DNA from: Paenibacillus sp. J2TS4
GTDB taxonomy: Bacteria; Bacillota; Bacilli; Paenibacillales; NBRC-103111
Length of the DNA stretch: 64,000 bases
Reading direction: 5' to 3'
Assembly (NCBI RefSeq): GCF_018403245.1
Contig: NZ_BOSH01000005.1
Span: 62,001-126,000 of the forward strand
The translations under genes and the position numbers were made by a program. Of this stretch, positions 46,792 to 55,050 are shown piece after piece. How positions within the stretch are numbered: position 1 is the first letter of the stretch; every line of letters begins with the position of its first letter. Below the pieces are notes generated by a model. The model did no database searches and had not been told where the DNA came from. It worked only from the letters and a program-made list of their open reading frames with translations.

Positions 46792-47699
46792 TACCACAGT
46801 CCCCCTCCGCCCAAACGCTTCGCCAGCCCGTTCGCGATGTAGATCAAGATAAGCCCGACCGTGGACTGAAAGAGACCTACGGCTGTCGCAAAGCTGTATT
46901 TTTGTTCCGTCAATCCGACACGGTACACATAGGTGTCGATGATGTCCCCGACTTCATAAACGAGCGGATTGTACAGCATGAATACTTGCTGCACGCCCAG
47001 TTCCAGAATATTCCCAAGCTGCAGTATAAACAAAATGACAATCGTCGTCCGAATACTCGGCAAGGTGATATGCCAAATCTCATGCCATTTGCGGGCTCCG
47101 TCCATTCTTGCTGCTTCATATAAGGAAGGGTTGACTCCGGCGATAGCCGCCAAATAGATGATGGAGGACCAACCCGACTCCTTGACGATGTCGGAGATGA
47201 CCAGAATGGCCCGGAAATATTGCTTCTGTGTCATAAACAGGACCGGATCGCCTCCGAACCAGGAGATGAGCGAGTTGATCATTCCCTTCGAGGAAAGCAC
47301 CTGAATAACAATCCCTCCGAAAATAACCCAGGAGAAGAAATGCGGAATGTAGAACAGTGTCTGCGCCGTCGCCTTGAACCATGTCCTGCGCACTTCATTG
47401 AGCATAAGCGCTAAAATAATCGGAACCGGAAAGCCGAATAACAGCTTGTACATACTGATGATGAGAGTATTGCGAAAAACCGTGATGAACTCCGCATCTT
47501 CAAAAAAGCGGATAAAATGCTTGAATCCGACAAAGCTGCTTCCCGAAATTCCTTTGAAAGGGCTGTAATCTTGAAAAGCTATAATGACGCCGTACATCGG
47601 CAAATATTTGAAGACGATAAAATAAAGCAGTCCCGGTAGAAGAAACAGATAGAGCAGCCAGTCCGCACGAATGGTTCGCAGCCATCCTTTTCTTTGCAT
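46791..47699 (-). CDS. lplB: Carbohydrate ABC transporter permease, LplB type (second locus)
   Basis: 302 residues; ATG at 47699 with AAGGGGGAG upstream. Standard LplB topology with LLPGLLYFIVFKYLPMYGVI, the EAA loop YEAARMDGARKWHEIWHITL and the GGGGLW end. It starts 101 bases after the GH3 gene with no terminator between, so the operon probably begins at the GH3 gene. Like the first importer it has no ATPase gene nearby. Confidence 0.92.
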   Translation of the reverse strand: MQRKGWLRTIRADWLLYLFLLPGLLYFIVFKYLPMYGVIIAFQDYSPFKGISGSSFVGFKHFIRFFEDAEFITVFRNTLIISMYKLLFGFPVPIILALMLNEVRRTWFKATAQTLFYIPHFFSWVIFGGIVIQVLSSKGMINSLISWFGGDPVLFMTQKQYFRAILVISDIVKESGWSSIIYLAAIAGVNPSLYEAARMDGARKWHEIWHITLPSIRTTIVILFILQLGNILELGVQQVFMLYNPLVYEVGDIIDTYVYRVGLTEQKYSFATAVGLFQSTVGLILIYIANGLAKRLGGGGLW

Positions 47700-47800
47700 T
47701 CATACTCCCCCTTGCTGTTCGGTGCGGCAGAAATTGCGCCCTTTGCCTGCCATCATTTTAGATAAGATCGGCCTCCGAGGGCAGATGAAAATCGTTGAAT

Positions 47801-49336
47801 TTATGGGACGATTGTGACCATTTCCTCTCCGAGGAGGTATGCGGCGGCAGAGGCCTGCAAGGATGGGGCGCGATCATAAGCGAGCAGGCATGGCGCGGAG
47901 CGTTCCCGCACATCGTATTCGGAGCCGAAGTGAATCCACAGCCCTTTCCGCACGCTGCCCAGCAGCCGGTCGACCGCTTCCGCGAAGGCCTCTCCCATGG
48001 GCTTGTTATGGGAAACGGCCAGCAGAACCCGGGCATCCGCAGGGAGCTCCGATAACAGAGCGAGCGTTTCTTCGTAGCTCGGAACGGATTCTTCCCGCAG
48101 GTTCGGCAAGCCTGAGCAGAGCCGCTCTGCAAACCCGGTGGTATGCTCGTCGCGGACCAAAATCCAGGGCTGCTCCTGCGGCTCACCCGCCAGCACTCCC
48201 CGCTGCAAGCCGCGAAGAGGAGTCAGCGCTTGGTCCGCAAGCGCCCTGCTGATCCGCTGCGAAGCCGGAGAGTTCAGCTTGTCCATCGATAAATCCGGGA
48301 ACCGGTACTGCTCTGCCGTTAACCGGTACTTTTGTTTAATCCGTAGGATTCGCTGGGCGGATTCCTCAATGCGGGCCTCTGTAATTTCCCCTTGCTCCAC
48401 CGCGGTAACAACGGCCTCCAGCACCGATTCTGCTTGCTCATAACGGTCTACAGTTGCGAGCAATATGTCCGCCCCTGCCTGAACAGCACGGACACAGGCC
48501 TCCTCCAGCGTAAATTGATTCGTAATTCCTCTCATGGACAGCCCGTCCGTGACGATTAATCCCTGAAAATTCAACCTCACTCTAAGCAGCCCGGTCGTCA
48601 AAGTATAGGAAAGGGAGGCCGGCAGAGAAGAGTCGTCCCAGGCGGGAACGGCAATATGTCCGACCATCACGGCATCCACCCCGCCCTGGATCGCTTCCCG
48701 GAAGGGAGCCAATTCGAAGCGTTCGAGCCGCTCCCGGTCGAAGGGCAGCACGGGCAAGGCTTCGTGGGAATCGACGTGGGTATCGCCATGTCCCGGAAAA
48801 TGCTTAGCCGTGGCGATCATCCCATGCTCCTGATATCCCCGAATGACCGCTCGGCCCAATCTGGATACCGTATCCGCATCCTCTCCAAACGAATGGGTGC
48901 CGATGACCGGGTTGAGCGGATTATTGTTAATATCGACGACCGGGCTGTAGTTGAAATTAACCCCCATCGCCAAGGATTCCTCCGCCGTGATCCGCCCGGA
49001 TTCATAGGCAAGCGCTTCGTCCCCGCCGGCTCCAATCGCGCGGTTCTTCGGGAAATGGACGGCTCCTTCCCGAAGCTTGCAGCCGGCACCGGCCACGAGA
49101 TCGGCCGCTATGAACAGCGGCATGCCGCTTCCTTCCTCAAGCGAGGCCCGTTGTAAATCGCGGCAAAGCTCCTCTACCTGACGGGGATTAATTAAAGCGG
49201 AAGTGCCCAGGAATATGCCCCCCGCCTTCAGCTCAGTGACCAGCTTCCGCGTCTCTTCATTAAGAGAAGAAGCGAAAGCAGGGAAAGTGAACAGTTGTGC
49301 AACCTTCTCTCTAAGACTCATCTTTTGCAAGCTCAT
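47801..49336 (-). CDS. nagZ: GH3 beta-N-acetylhexosaminidase, NagZ-like
   Basis: 511 residues from an ATG with GGAGGAAAC upstream; no signal peptide, hence cytoplasmic. GH3 markers: GVNFNYSPVVDINNNPLNPV, the signature TAKHFPGHGDTHVDSH (with the Asp-His dyad used by the N-acetylglucosaminidase branch), GVDAVMVGHIAVPA, and the nucleophile region LIVTDGLSMRGI. A roughly 150-residue C-terminal domain follows the TIM barrel (PWILVRDEHTTGFAERL). It would remove terminal GlcNAc from an imported amino-sugar oligosaccharide or muropeptide. Being first in the importer operon, it suggests that the second locus takes up a GlcNAc-containing ligand. Confidence 0.88.
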   Translation of the reverse strand: MSLQKMSLREKVAQLFTFPAFASSLNEETRKLVTELKAGGIFLGTSALINPRQVEELCRDLQRASLEEGSGMPLFIAADLVAGAGCKLREGAVHFPKNRAIGAGGDEALAYESGRITAEESLAMGVNFNYSPVVDINNNPLNPVIGTHSFGEDADTVSRLGRAVIRGYQEHGMIATAKHFPGHGDTHVDSHEALPVLPFDRERLERFELAPFREAIQGGVDAVMVGHIAVPAWDDSSLPASLSYTLTTGLLRVRLNFQGLIVTDGLSMRGITNQFTLEEACVRAVQAGADILLATVDRYEQAESVLEAVVTAVEQGEITEARIEESAQRILRIKQKYRLTAEQYRFPDLSMDKLNSPASQRISRALADQALTPLRGLQRGVLAGEPQEQPWILVRDEHTTGFAERLCSGLPNLREESVPSYEETLALLSELPADARVLLAVSHNKPMGEAFAEAVDRLLGSVRKGLWIHFGSEYDVRERSAPCLLAYDRAPSLQASAAAYLLGEEMVTIVP

Positions 49337-49503
49337 TAGGTTTCCTCCGTTTCTTAGTCCAGCAATGGCTCCATTGTAAAAGGCCGTTGAATAAAAACGT
49401 AGAGGAATAACGTACGATTTCCGGTACTATTGTGACCGGATGTTCGCCAGCCTGCACAGCTTGCCCTCTGGCGATGCAGTCGCCTGTCAGGCGGACAAAC
49501 ATG

Positions 49504-49564
49504 TGGTTGACCGCCGTCATGCGACGCCAAACACCGCGCGCCAGGAGTCCCACGCGGTGCGGAA
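49504..49564. repeat. Structured dispersed element, copy 2
   Basis: Same orientation as 38886-38950 and closely alike (TGGTTGACC, CCGTCATGCGACGCC, AACACCGCGC, GCGGTGCGGA). The outer arms seen in copy 1 are not conserved here; a different hairpin (CGCCTGTCAGGCG, near 49480) precedes it. Confidence 0.65.
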
Positions 49565-49627
49565 AGGAACACCAGAGTGATGCATGGCCTTCGAAGTTTA
49601 TTCCGTCCGCCCCCTTGGGGATCAGCG

Positions 49628-49817
49628 TCTAACTGGATTTTGTGTAGGTAAATTGAAGCGAATGGGGCAGTTTGACTAGACTAGATGGAAATACCGCATT
49701 TAAAATGGAGGTTTTTTGCGGATATCCCTCTTTTTGCACAAAATAGATGGAGGTTTTCCACTTAGATTTCGTTTTTGGCCTAAAACGGAGCAAACTAGCT
49801 GCATGAAATCCATTTAG
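49628..49817 (-). repeat. Dispersed intergenic repeat, copy 2
   Basis: Inverted relative of 27095-27284 over about 190 bases, with clear blocks of identity and diverged segments between. It fills the middle of the gene-free stretch 49337-49940. Confidence 0.75.
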
Positions 49818-49885
49818 GTCCCGAAAGTTGACTTACAAGGATAAATGGCTATCGGCGTCCTTTGGACAGGCGCGTTTACCGATGA

Positions 49886-49925
49886 AATATAAGAACGGCC
49901 CTTCATGGCGAAAGGACCGTTCTCA
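49886..49925 (-). terminator. Terminator of the DUF4855 gene
   Basis: On the minus strand AGAACGGTCCTT pairs with AAGGGCCGTTCT, followed by TATATTT. It lies 16 bases past the stop codon. Confidence 0.8.
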
Positions 49926-49940
49926 TATTCAATAATGATT

Positions 49941-52091
49941 CTACTCCTGAACTCCCAACCTCACATTGTCGATATATAAGTAATTAGGCATGGCCAGATA
50001 ATGGCTGTTGTTCCGTTGATAAAAGTCTATCCTTTTCATCGACTGCACGTTCAATGCTGTGGAAGTCCCTTCATCTGCGGTAGCGTTAGCCCCGGATGCC
50101 AAATCGGAAATCGGCACTTGAACCGTATTCCATTGTCCCGGCTGCAGCCCTACCCGCTTATAGTAGGTTTGATTCGAGCTGTCCGTAAATTTCAGCCCCA
50201 AATTCATGACGGCGCCGTTCGGATTGTAAATATCGACTTTGAACGACTGCTGACCGCTCCAATCCTGGATTTTATAATGCGTGGGGGCCTCCATCCAGGC
50301 CTGAGAGACGTTGTAGGCTCCATAATCGATTCGAATGGCCGTATTTTGCTCGTTCATCGTCTCCTTCGTTTTGCTCAAGCTTACGGAATTGTTGCCTCCG
50401 AAGGTGAGCCATTCCAGATCGTTGAGACGAATACCGTCATCCTGCACCAGCCTCATGCTGTCGAAATAATAGGTGTTCGGCAAAGCGTGATAGTGGGCAT
50501 TGTTTCGCTGGACCAGCTTAATATAAGCGATCCGGCTCACATCAATCGGAACAGTTCCTGGTTCCTGGGAAGCTCCGCCCGTGCCATTGATTAAGTCCGA
50601 TATAGGAATCCGCACCGTATTCCATGAGTTTTTATACAGGGAAGCATAACGGTAATGCTGGTCACCATTCTCATCTCCGATAATGATCGTGACAGCCCCC
50701 GCCTCGGAAGCCGGGTTGAACACGTCTATACGGAAGGAGTCGAACGGACTCCAGTCCTTCAAGGCAAAATCCTGCCCGTAATAACCGGTTACCAGGCTGT
50801 TGGCATAATGACCGAAATCTACCTTCATGGAAGCTTTGCCCTGCATCGCCGTATCCGTCGCATTAGAGGTCGAGGCGCTTGAACTGCCGGCGAACCGGCG
50901 GCTGTCGAATGTGTTCAAGGTGGTGGACACTTGGGTATCTCCCTGATAGGTTCCTTTGACAAAGCGATAGATGTCCTCGTAAATCGGATAACCGACGGCC
51001 GGGTGGCGAGTCAGTTCGTAGAGGCCTCTGGCATCCTGATAATAGGCCAGAATGGAGTTATTCATGTACCCGTATTCCACTCCGCCGTTTAAATAATCAT
51101 AGAACCGTTCGCGGAATTTATCCGATCTCATAATTTGACCGTCAAATTCGATCTCCACCCCCATGCTGGCCTGATTGGCCTTATTTGCAGAGTTTTTAAT
51201 GGTTTCCGGAGTGGTGGTATTGTCCCGGTTCATAAAATGGTTCGGTTGCAGAATGGCAAAATCAAAGTTAAAGGAAGCCCACTGGGTGGCTGCATAAGCC
51301 CGAGACCACGGAATCCAGCAGAAAATATACTCTCCTTTGCCATGAATATAGTCGGCTGTATTTTTAACTAATTGAACTTCATCGGCCTTGGTTGTATCCA
51401 TATCTTCCTTAAGCCAGTAAAATCCGCTTAATTCCAGATGGGAGTAATTTTTCTGATTGAACCGTTGTATGACTTGATCGATGTACCACCGGGTCACCTT
51501 GTCCCTCCCGGCTAGAGTCGTTAAATTTTCGCTAATGCCATCTCCGTCCACATCTCCGAAGTTGGTGACGATCTCGTTCGCAAACGGAACCATGATGACC
51601 ACTTTACTTTTCAAATCCGGAAGGTTCAGCTCTTGGGCTGTCTGCTTCGTCTCCTCATTCAACGCATTCAGCTGCAGCATCTCACTTGTAAAGATCCGGT
51701 CCAGGAACCATTCCCAATCCTGCTTGACACCAGCCTTGGACACATCCGTCTCCCGATGAAAGGAGTGGCCGTAAGGGCTGTTCAAACCCAGGAACAGAAA
51801 TTCCTGAAAGAACGTATCTTGCCGGTTGCCCTGCTTGTCCACGAAAGCGGTATACGGCCTGAACTGTTCCTGGGGCCATGCGGATATGTCCTCTCCTCCA
51901 TAGTTGGCCGGGTTATAATATCCACTGTAGATAAGTACCAAATCTTTCAGATAGGCCCCGTTCGGGCTTTCCGGCGGAAAATAAGCTGCCTCCGCCTTCG
52001 GTGACATCGCAGGAATTCCCGTACTCAGCACCAGCAGTGCCATGACCATGAGACAGATCGCCTTTCCCTTTGCAAGAAGCTTGCCCTTCAT
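49941..52091 (-). CDS. Secreted DUF4855 protein with two C-terminal carbohydrate-binding-like modules
   Basis: Start at the ATG at 52091 after GGAGAG; 716 residues. The signal peptide ends near SPKAEAA. Residues about 35-375 are DUF4855: YLKDLVLIYSGYYNP, KSKVVIMVPFANEIVTNFGD, ELSGFYWLKEDMD, FDFAILQPNHFMN; the fold is expected to be a TIM-barrel hydrolase-like domain with conserved acidic residues. Two related beta-sandwich repeats follow: first with FGHYANSLVTGYYGQDFALK and TYYFDSMRL, second with IDYGAYNVSQAWMEAPTHYK and YLYIDNVRL, each ending in a similar RNNxHYxAxPN motif. DUF4855 proteins are extracellular and tied to polysaccharide degradation in Paenibacillaceae. A single gene with its own terminator. 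Confidence 0.85.
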   Translation of the reverse strand: MKGKLLAKGKAICLMVMALLVLSTGIPAMSPKAEAAYFPPESPNGAYLKDLVLIYSGYYNPANYGGEDISAWPQEQFRPYTAFVDKQGNRQDTFFQEFLFLGLNSPYGHSFHRETDVSKAGVKQDWEWFLDRIFTSEMLQLNALNEETKQTAQELNLPDLKSKVVIMVPFANEIVTNFGDVDGDGISENLTTLAGRDKVTRWYIDQVIQRFNQKNYSHLELSGFYWLKEDMDTTKADEVQLVKNTADYIHGKGEYIFCWIPWSRAYAATQWASFNFDFAILQPNHFMNRDNTTTPETIKNSANKANQASMGVEIEFDGQIMRSDKFRERFYDYLNGGVEYGYMNNSILAYYQDARGLYELTRHPAVGYPIYEDIYRFVKGTYQGDTQVSTTLNTFDSRRFAGSSSASTSNATDTAMQGKASMKVDFGHYANSLVTGYYGQDFALKDWSPFDSFRIDVFNPASEAGAVTIIIGDENGDQHYRYASLYKNSWNTVRIPISDLINGTGGASQEPGTVPIDVSRIAYIKLVQRNNAHYHALPNTYYFDSMRLVQDDGIRLNDLEWLTFGGNNSVSLSKTKETMNEQNTAIRIDYGAYNVSQAWMEAPTHYKIQDWSGQQSFKVDIYNPNGAVMNLGLKFTDSSNQTYYKRVGLQPGQWNTVQVPISDLASGANATADEGTSTALNVQSMKRIDFYQRNNSHYLAMPNYLYIDNVRLGVQE

Positions 52092-52203
52092 CAACAACTC
52101 TCCTTTAATCTGTAATTATTAACGATCCCGCTGGTAGCCAAAACCGGCCACCGACAGCTCACAACGTGCTTCTCAGGCGGAGCCGCTTATTCAGAACTGC
52201 CAG

Positions 52204-52217
52204 GTAAAACGGTTACA
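52204..52217. promoter_or_regulatory. cre-like site upstream of the DUF4855 gene
   Basis: On the minus strand TGTAACCGTTTTAC matches 12 of 14 bases of the CcpA cre pattern TGWAANCGNTNWCA. It is 113 bases before the start codon. A palindrome GGGGTTAACCCC lies beside it at 52225-52236. Confidence 0.35.
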
Positions 52218-52403
52218 AACAAGGGGGGTTAACCCCTAAAGGCAGGATCGTTATCGCCCTTATTCTAGTCAGAAATGCAGAACTATTAATAGAGGAGGAA
52301 TGTGCAAAAATACGGATCATTGTGACCTTTCGCCAAAATCATTGTTGCCAATCTGCGTTGACAAGTTGTTTAATGTCATTTTCAAACCCCATGTATAACC
52401 ATT

Positions 52404-52647
52404 CCCATTCGATCAGGTGAAGTGCTCCCTATCACCTTTTGACCACTATCCCATTCGATCAGGTAGAGTACTCCCTATCACCTTTTGACCGCTATCCCAT
52501 TCGACCAGGTAGAGTACTCCCTATCACCTTTTGACCGTTATCCCATTCGATCAGGTAGAGCGACCCCCATTTACCTTTTGGCTGCTATCCCATTCGATCA
52601 GGTGAAGTGCACCCTATCACCTTTTGACCGCTATCCCATTCGATCAG
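52404..52647. repeat. Five tandem copies of a 46-47 bp repeat plus a partial sixth
   Basis: Units begin with CCCATTCGATCAGG at 52404, 52450, 52496, 52542 and 52589, with a partial copy at 52635-52647. Each includes a CTCCCTATCACCTTTTGACC-like half. Units 2 and 3 are nearly identical; unit 4 is diverged and has one extra base. There are no spacers, and no gene overlaps it. A degenerate relative (CCTTTTGACTAATATCCC) occurs at about 54950. Confidence 0.9.
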
Positions 52648-52796
52648 AAGCGAACCACGTTTCGTAAGGTTTAACTCTGGTACGATTTCAATACGATCAC
52701 AATAATCCTGGAATTCTAACAATATTCCCCTTGGTTCCTTATCGTTTGAATGCTACGTTATTAGTAGACAACTATGGTGCAGGGGGTATTTCCAAC

Positions 52797-54749
52797 ATGG
52801 ACAAGACAAAACCAAGACGGCGTGCAGCCGTCATTACCGATACAGACAGTGATTTGCTGTCGCTGATGAAAAGGCTGGACTCGCATTTGCTGGTCGTGAA
52901 GCCGGACGATGCTGCGGCGGTCGATTGGACGACAGTCGATTCGATCGCCCTCCTCGGAGGAGCGGCGGCCCAGCCGATGCTGCTTCCTCCTCCCGCCAGA
53001 ATGTTAATTGAGCGGGCATACCGCGCTGGCAAACGGGTTTTTGCCGAGTTCGTCGGCAGCATCGGGGATGTATACTTCGAGCCCCCGGCTTCTACCCGGT
53101 ACGAGCGGCTGGCTGTGACGAAATCGGGCTGGCTGGAAAATGAGCCCGAAGGAGCGCTGATCGACGATCAGTTCGGTGAGCGTCTTCGTCCGCACGAGTT
53201 TACATGCGCGCAGACCCGGCCACTTCTGTCTTACTTTGTCGCCCAAGCTCATGGGCAGATGGAGGCAGCAGAGATGAAGGAGTCCGAAGTTATACGCGAA
53301 AGGGCGCTATGGTTTGAGGACGAGGGCCGGCTGCTCATCTGCGCGTTCCGACTAGCGAACTTCGTGAGGGCCCGCCATGCTCCGCTGCTGCGGGTGCAGA
53401 AGCTGGTCAGCTACGTCCTGAACTGGCTGTACGACTCGGAGATCGCCGGCGGCATCGACGATTTCCCCCGCTACTACCGGATCGGCGCCGAATCACGTCT
53501 GTTGGCCGCCCCTGTCTCCGATTCCGATATTCGTCTTGCGGCGGATCGGGCACTGCATTGGGTCAGACACTCCGGTATGCTGATCGACGAAGGCCGAGGC
53601 GGCGCCCTGGAAGGGCTCGGAACAGAAATCGACTACACCGGCCAGCAGCGGCTCAGCCGCACCCGCCGTGTCGATTGTATAGGAGAGCTCGCCCTGCCGT
53701 TCTGGCTGCACTCGCTGATAGGTCACGATACCCGCAGCCGGCGGATATCCAGCCATTTAACGAGCTACGTACTGGACCATTACGTCAACCGGGAGCCCGG
53801 CCCCTTATACGGCATGATGCGTTGGACGGATGAAGCCTGGGGCGTCTGTTATCAGGACGATGTGGCGCGAGCTCTGCTCCCCCATTTGTTCCGCTGCTTC
53901 TACGAAGGGACAACCGAGCGGCTGGATGAGTGTGCCGATATCCTTGATTTCCTGCTTCATACGACAGGTACAGATGGAACCCGGCGATTCCGCACGGACA
54001 ATAATCAGTTGACGCCAGAGGAGTTAGAGCGTCTGAGCACGACGCCGGGGGAACTGCCGAGCGCTCACTATAACGCATTCTATTATGCAGCTTTATGCGT
54101 CTATTACCGCCTTACCGGGCGCGACAAGTACAGAACCGCAGCCGTTAAAGGACTGACTACGATTATGGAGCATTACCCGGAGACCAAACGGGAGCAGAGC
54201 CAGACTCAGGAGCTGTGCAGGCTCATTCTTCCCCTCGCTTGGCTGTATGCCGTTACGGGGGAAGAGAAGCACCTTCAATGGCTGTATCGGGTGGCCCGCG
54301 ACCTGCAGAACTTTGCCCATCCAAGCGGGGCATATCTCGAATGGGACGAGGGGTATCAGGCGTCGATGCGGCATCAGGCCGGAGCAGGAGAAAGCTCCTT
54401 GCTCGGCCACAACGGTGATCCGGTTGCCGATCTGCTGTATACGAACAACTGGCTGCCCATAGCTTGGATGCAGGCCTATTTCATTACAGGGGATATCTGG
54501 TTCAAGGAACGTTGGAGTGAAACCGCGGGCTTCATGGTCCATGCCCAAATTGAAAGCGACGATCCAATGATCAACGGGGCTTGGGCACGCGCGTTCGATG
54601 TGGAGCTGATGGAAGTATTCGGCTCTCCGGCGGACGTCGGCTGGGGTCCATGGGCGATCGAATCGGGATGGACCGTGGCGGAAATCTCTGCGGGGCTTTA
54701 TATGGGGCTGTTAGAAGAGAAGCTGAAGCCTCTGCATAAGCAGCAATAA
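52797..54749 (+). CDS. Unrecognised cytoplasmic protein, Rossmann-like N-terminus plus alpha/alpha barrel-like body
   Basis: 650 residues from the ATG at 52797, with AGGGGG 10 bases upstream; the frame runs 22 codons further without a site. Residues 1-95 resemble a small alpha/beta domain of the kind seen in glutamine-amidotransferase-like folds (RRRAAVITDTDSDLLSLMKR, DSIALLGGAAAQ, GKRVFAEFVGSIGDVYFE). From about 240 to the end the protein is helical with repeated aromatic-rich hairpins (LPFWLHSLIGHD, YNAFYYAALCVYYRLTGRDK, LPLAWLYAVTGEEKHLQWLY, PSGAYLEWDEGYQAS), like the (alpha/alpha)6 barrels of GH88/GH105-type and related sugar enzymes. There is no signal peptide. I do not know its family. 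The neighbours are secreted glycan proteins, so a role in intracellular sugar processing is a guess. Confidence 0.7.
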   Translation: MDKTKPRRRAAVITDTDSDLLSLMKRLDSHLLVVKPDDAAAVDWTTVDSIALLGGAAAQPMLLPPPARMLIERAYRAGKRVFAEFVGSIGDVYFEPPASTRYERLAVTKSGWLENEPEGALIDDQFGERLRPHEFTCAQTRPLLSYFVAQAHGQMEAAEMKESEVIRERALWFEDEGRLLICAFRLANFVRARHAPLLRVQKLVSYVLNWLYDSEIAGGIDDFPRYYRIGAESRLLAAPVSDSDIRLAADRALHWVRHSGMLIDEGRGGALEGLGTEIDYTGQQRLSRTRRVDCIGELALPFWLHSLIGHDTRSRRISSHLTSYVLDHYVNREPGPLYGMMRWTDEAWGVCYQDDVARALLPHLFRCFYEGTTERLDECADILDFLLHTTGTDGTRRFRTDNNQLTPEELERLSTTPGELPSAHYNAFYYAALCVYYRLTGRDKYRTAAVKGLTTIMEHYPETKREQSQTQELCRLILPLAWLYAVTGEEKHLQWLYRVARDLQNFAHPSGAYLEWDEGYQASMRHQAGAGESSLLGHNGDPVADLLYTNNWLPIAWMQAYFITGDIWFKERWSETAGFMVHAQIESDDPMINGAWARAFDVELMEVFGSPADVGWGPWAIESGWTVAEISAGLYMGLLEEKLKPLHKQQ

Positions 54750-54776
54750 ATGCAACGAACGTTGGCAAGAAGAACT

Positions 54777-54827
54777 CAAAAGACTGCACGATCCAAGGAG
54801 AAACGCTTAGACCGTGCAGTCTTTTTT
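54777..54827 (+). terminator. Terminator of the 52797-54749 gene
   Basis: AGACTGCACG (54781-54790) pairs with CGTGCAGTCT (54813-54822) and TTTTTT follows. The rest of the 54750-55050 gap holds only a 7-codon mini-frame at 54898 with a good ribosome site and a degenerate tandem-repeat relative. Confidence 0.85.
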
Positions 54828-55050
54828 GACTTGAATATTATTTTCGGCACGGTCTTCACTTGGGGAGATTTGCCAAGATATTGGGAGGGGCATCACATGA
54901 AAGCGAGAAGAGCACAGTAAGCTCTTTTCTATCCTAGTTTTGAACCCCTTTTGACTAATATCCCTTTCGCTCAGAAACGATTTAAATCGCCTTTCTCACC
55001 CTATTCGCAACTTATGACTCCTTTCACATCGATTAAGACAGGACCAAAAT

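Noticed and set aside
52404..52647. CRISPR array
   Set aside because: The 46-47 base units abut directly with no unique spacers, and no cas genes are nearby.
54898..54921. 7-codon mini-frame with a strong ribosome site and a small hairpin after it
   Set aside because: It lies between convergent genes with nothing downstream to control; probably chance.
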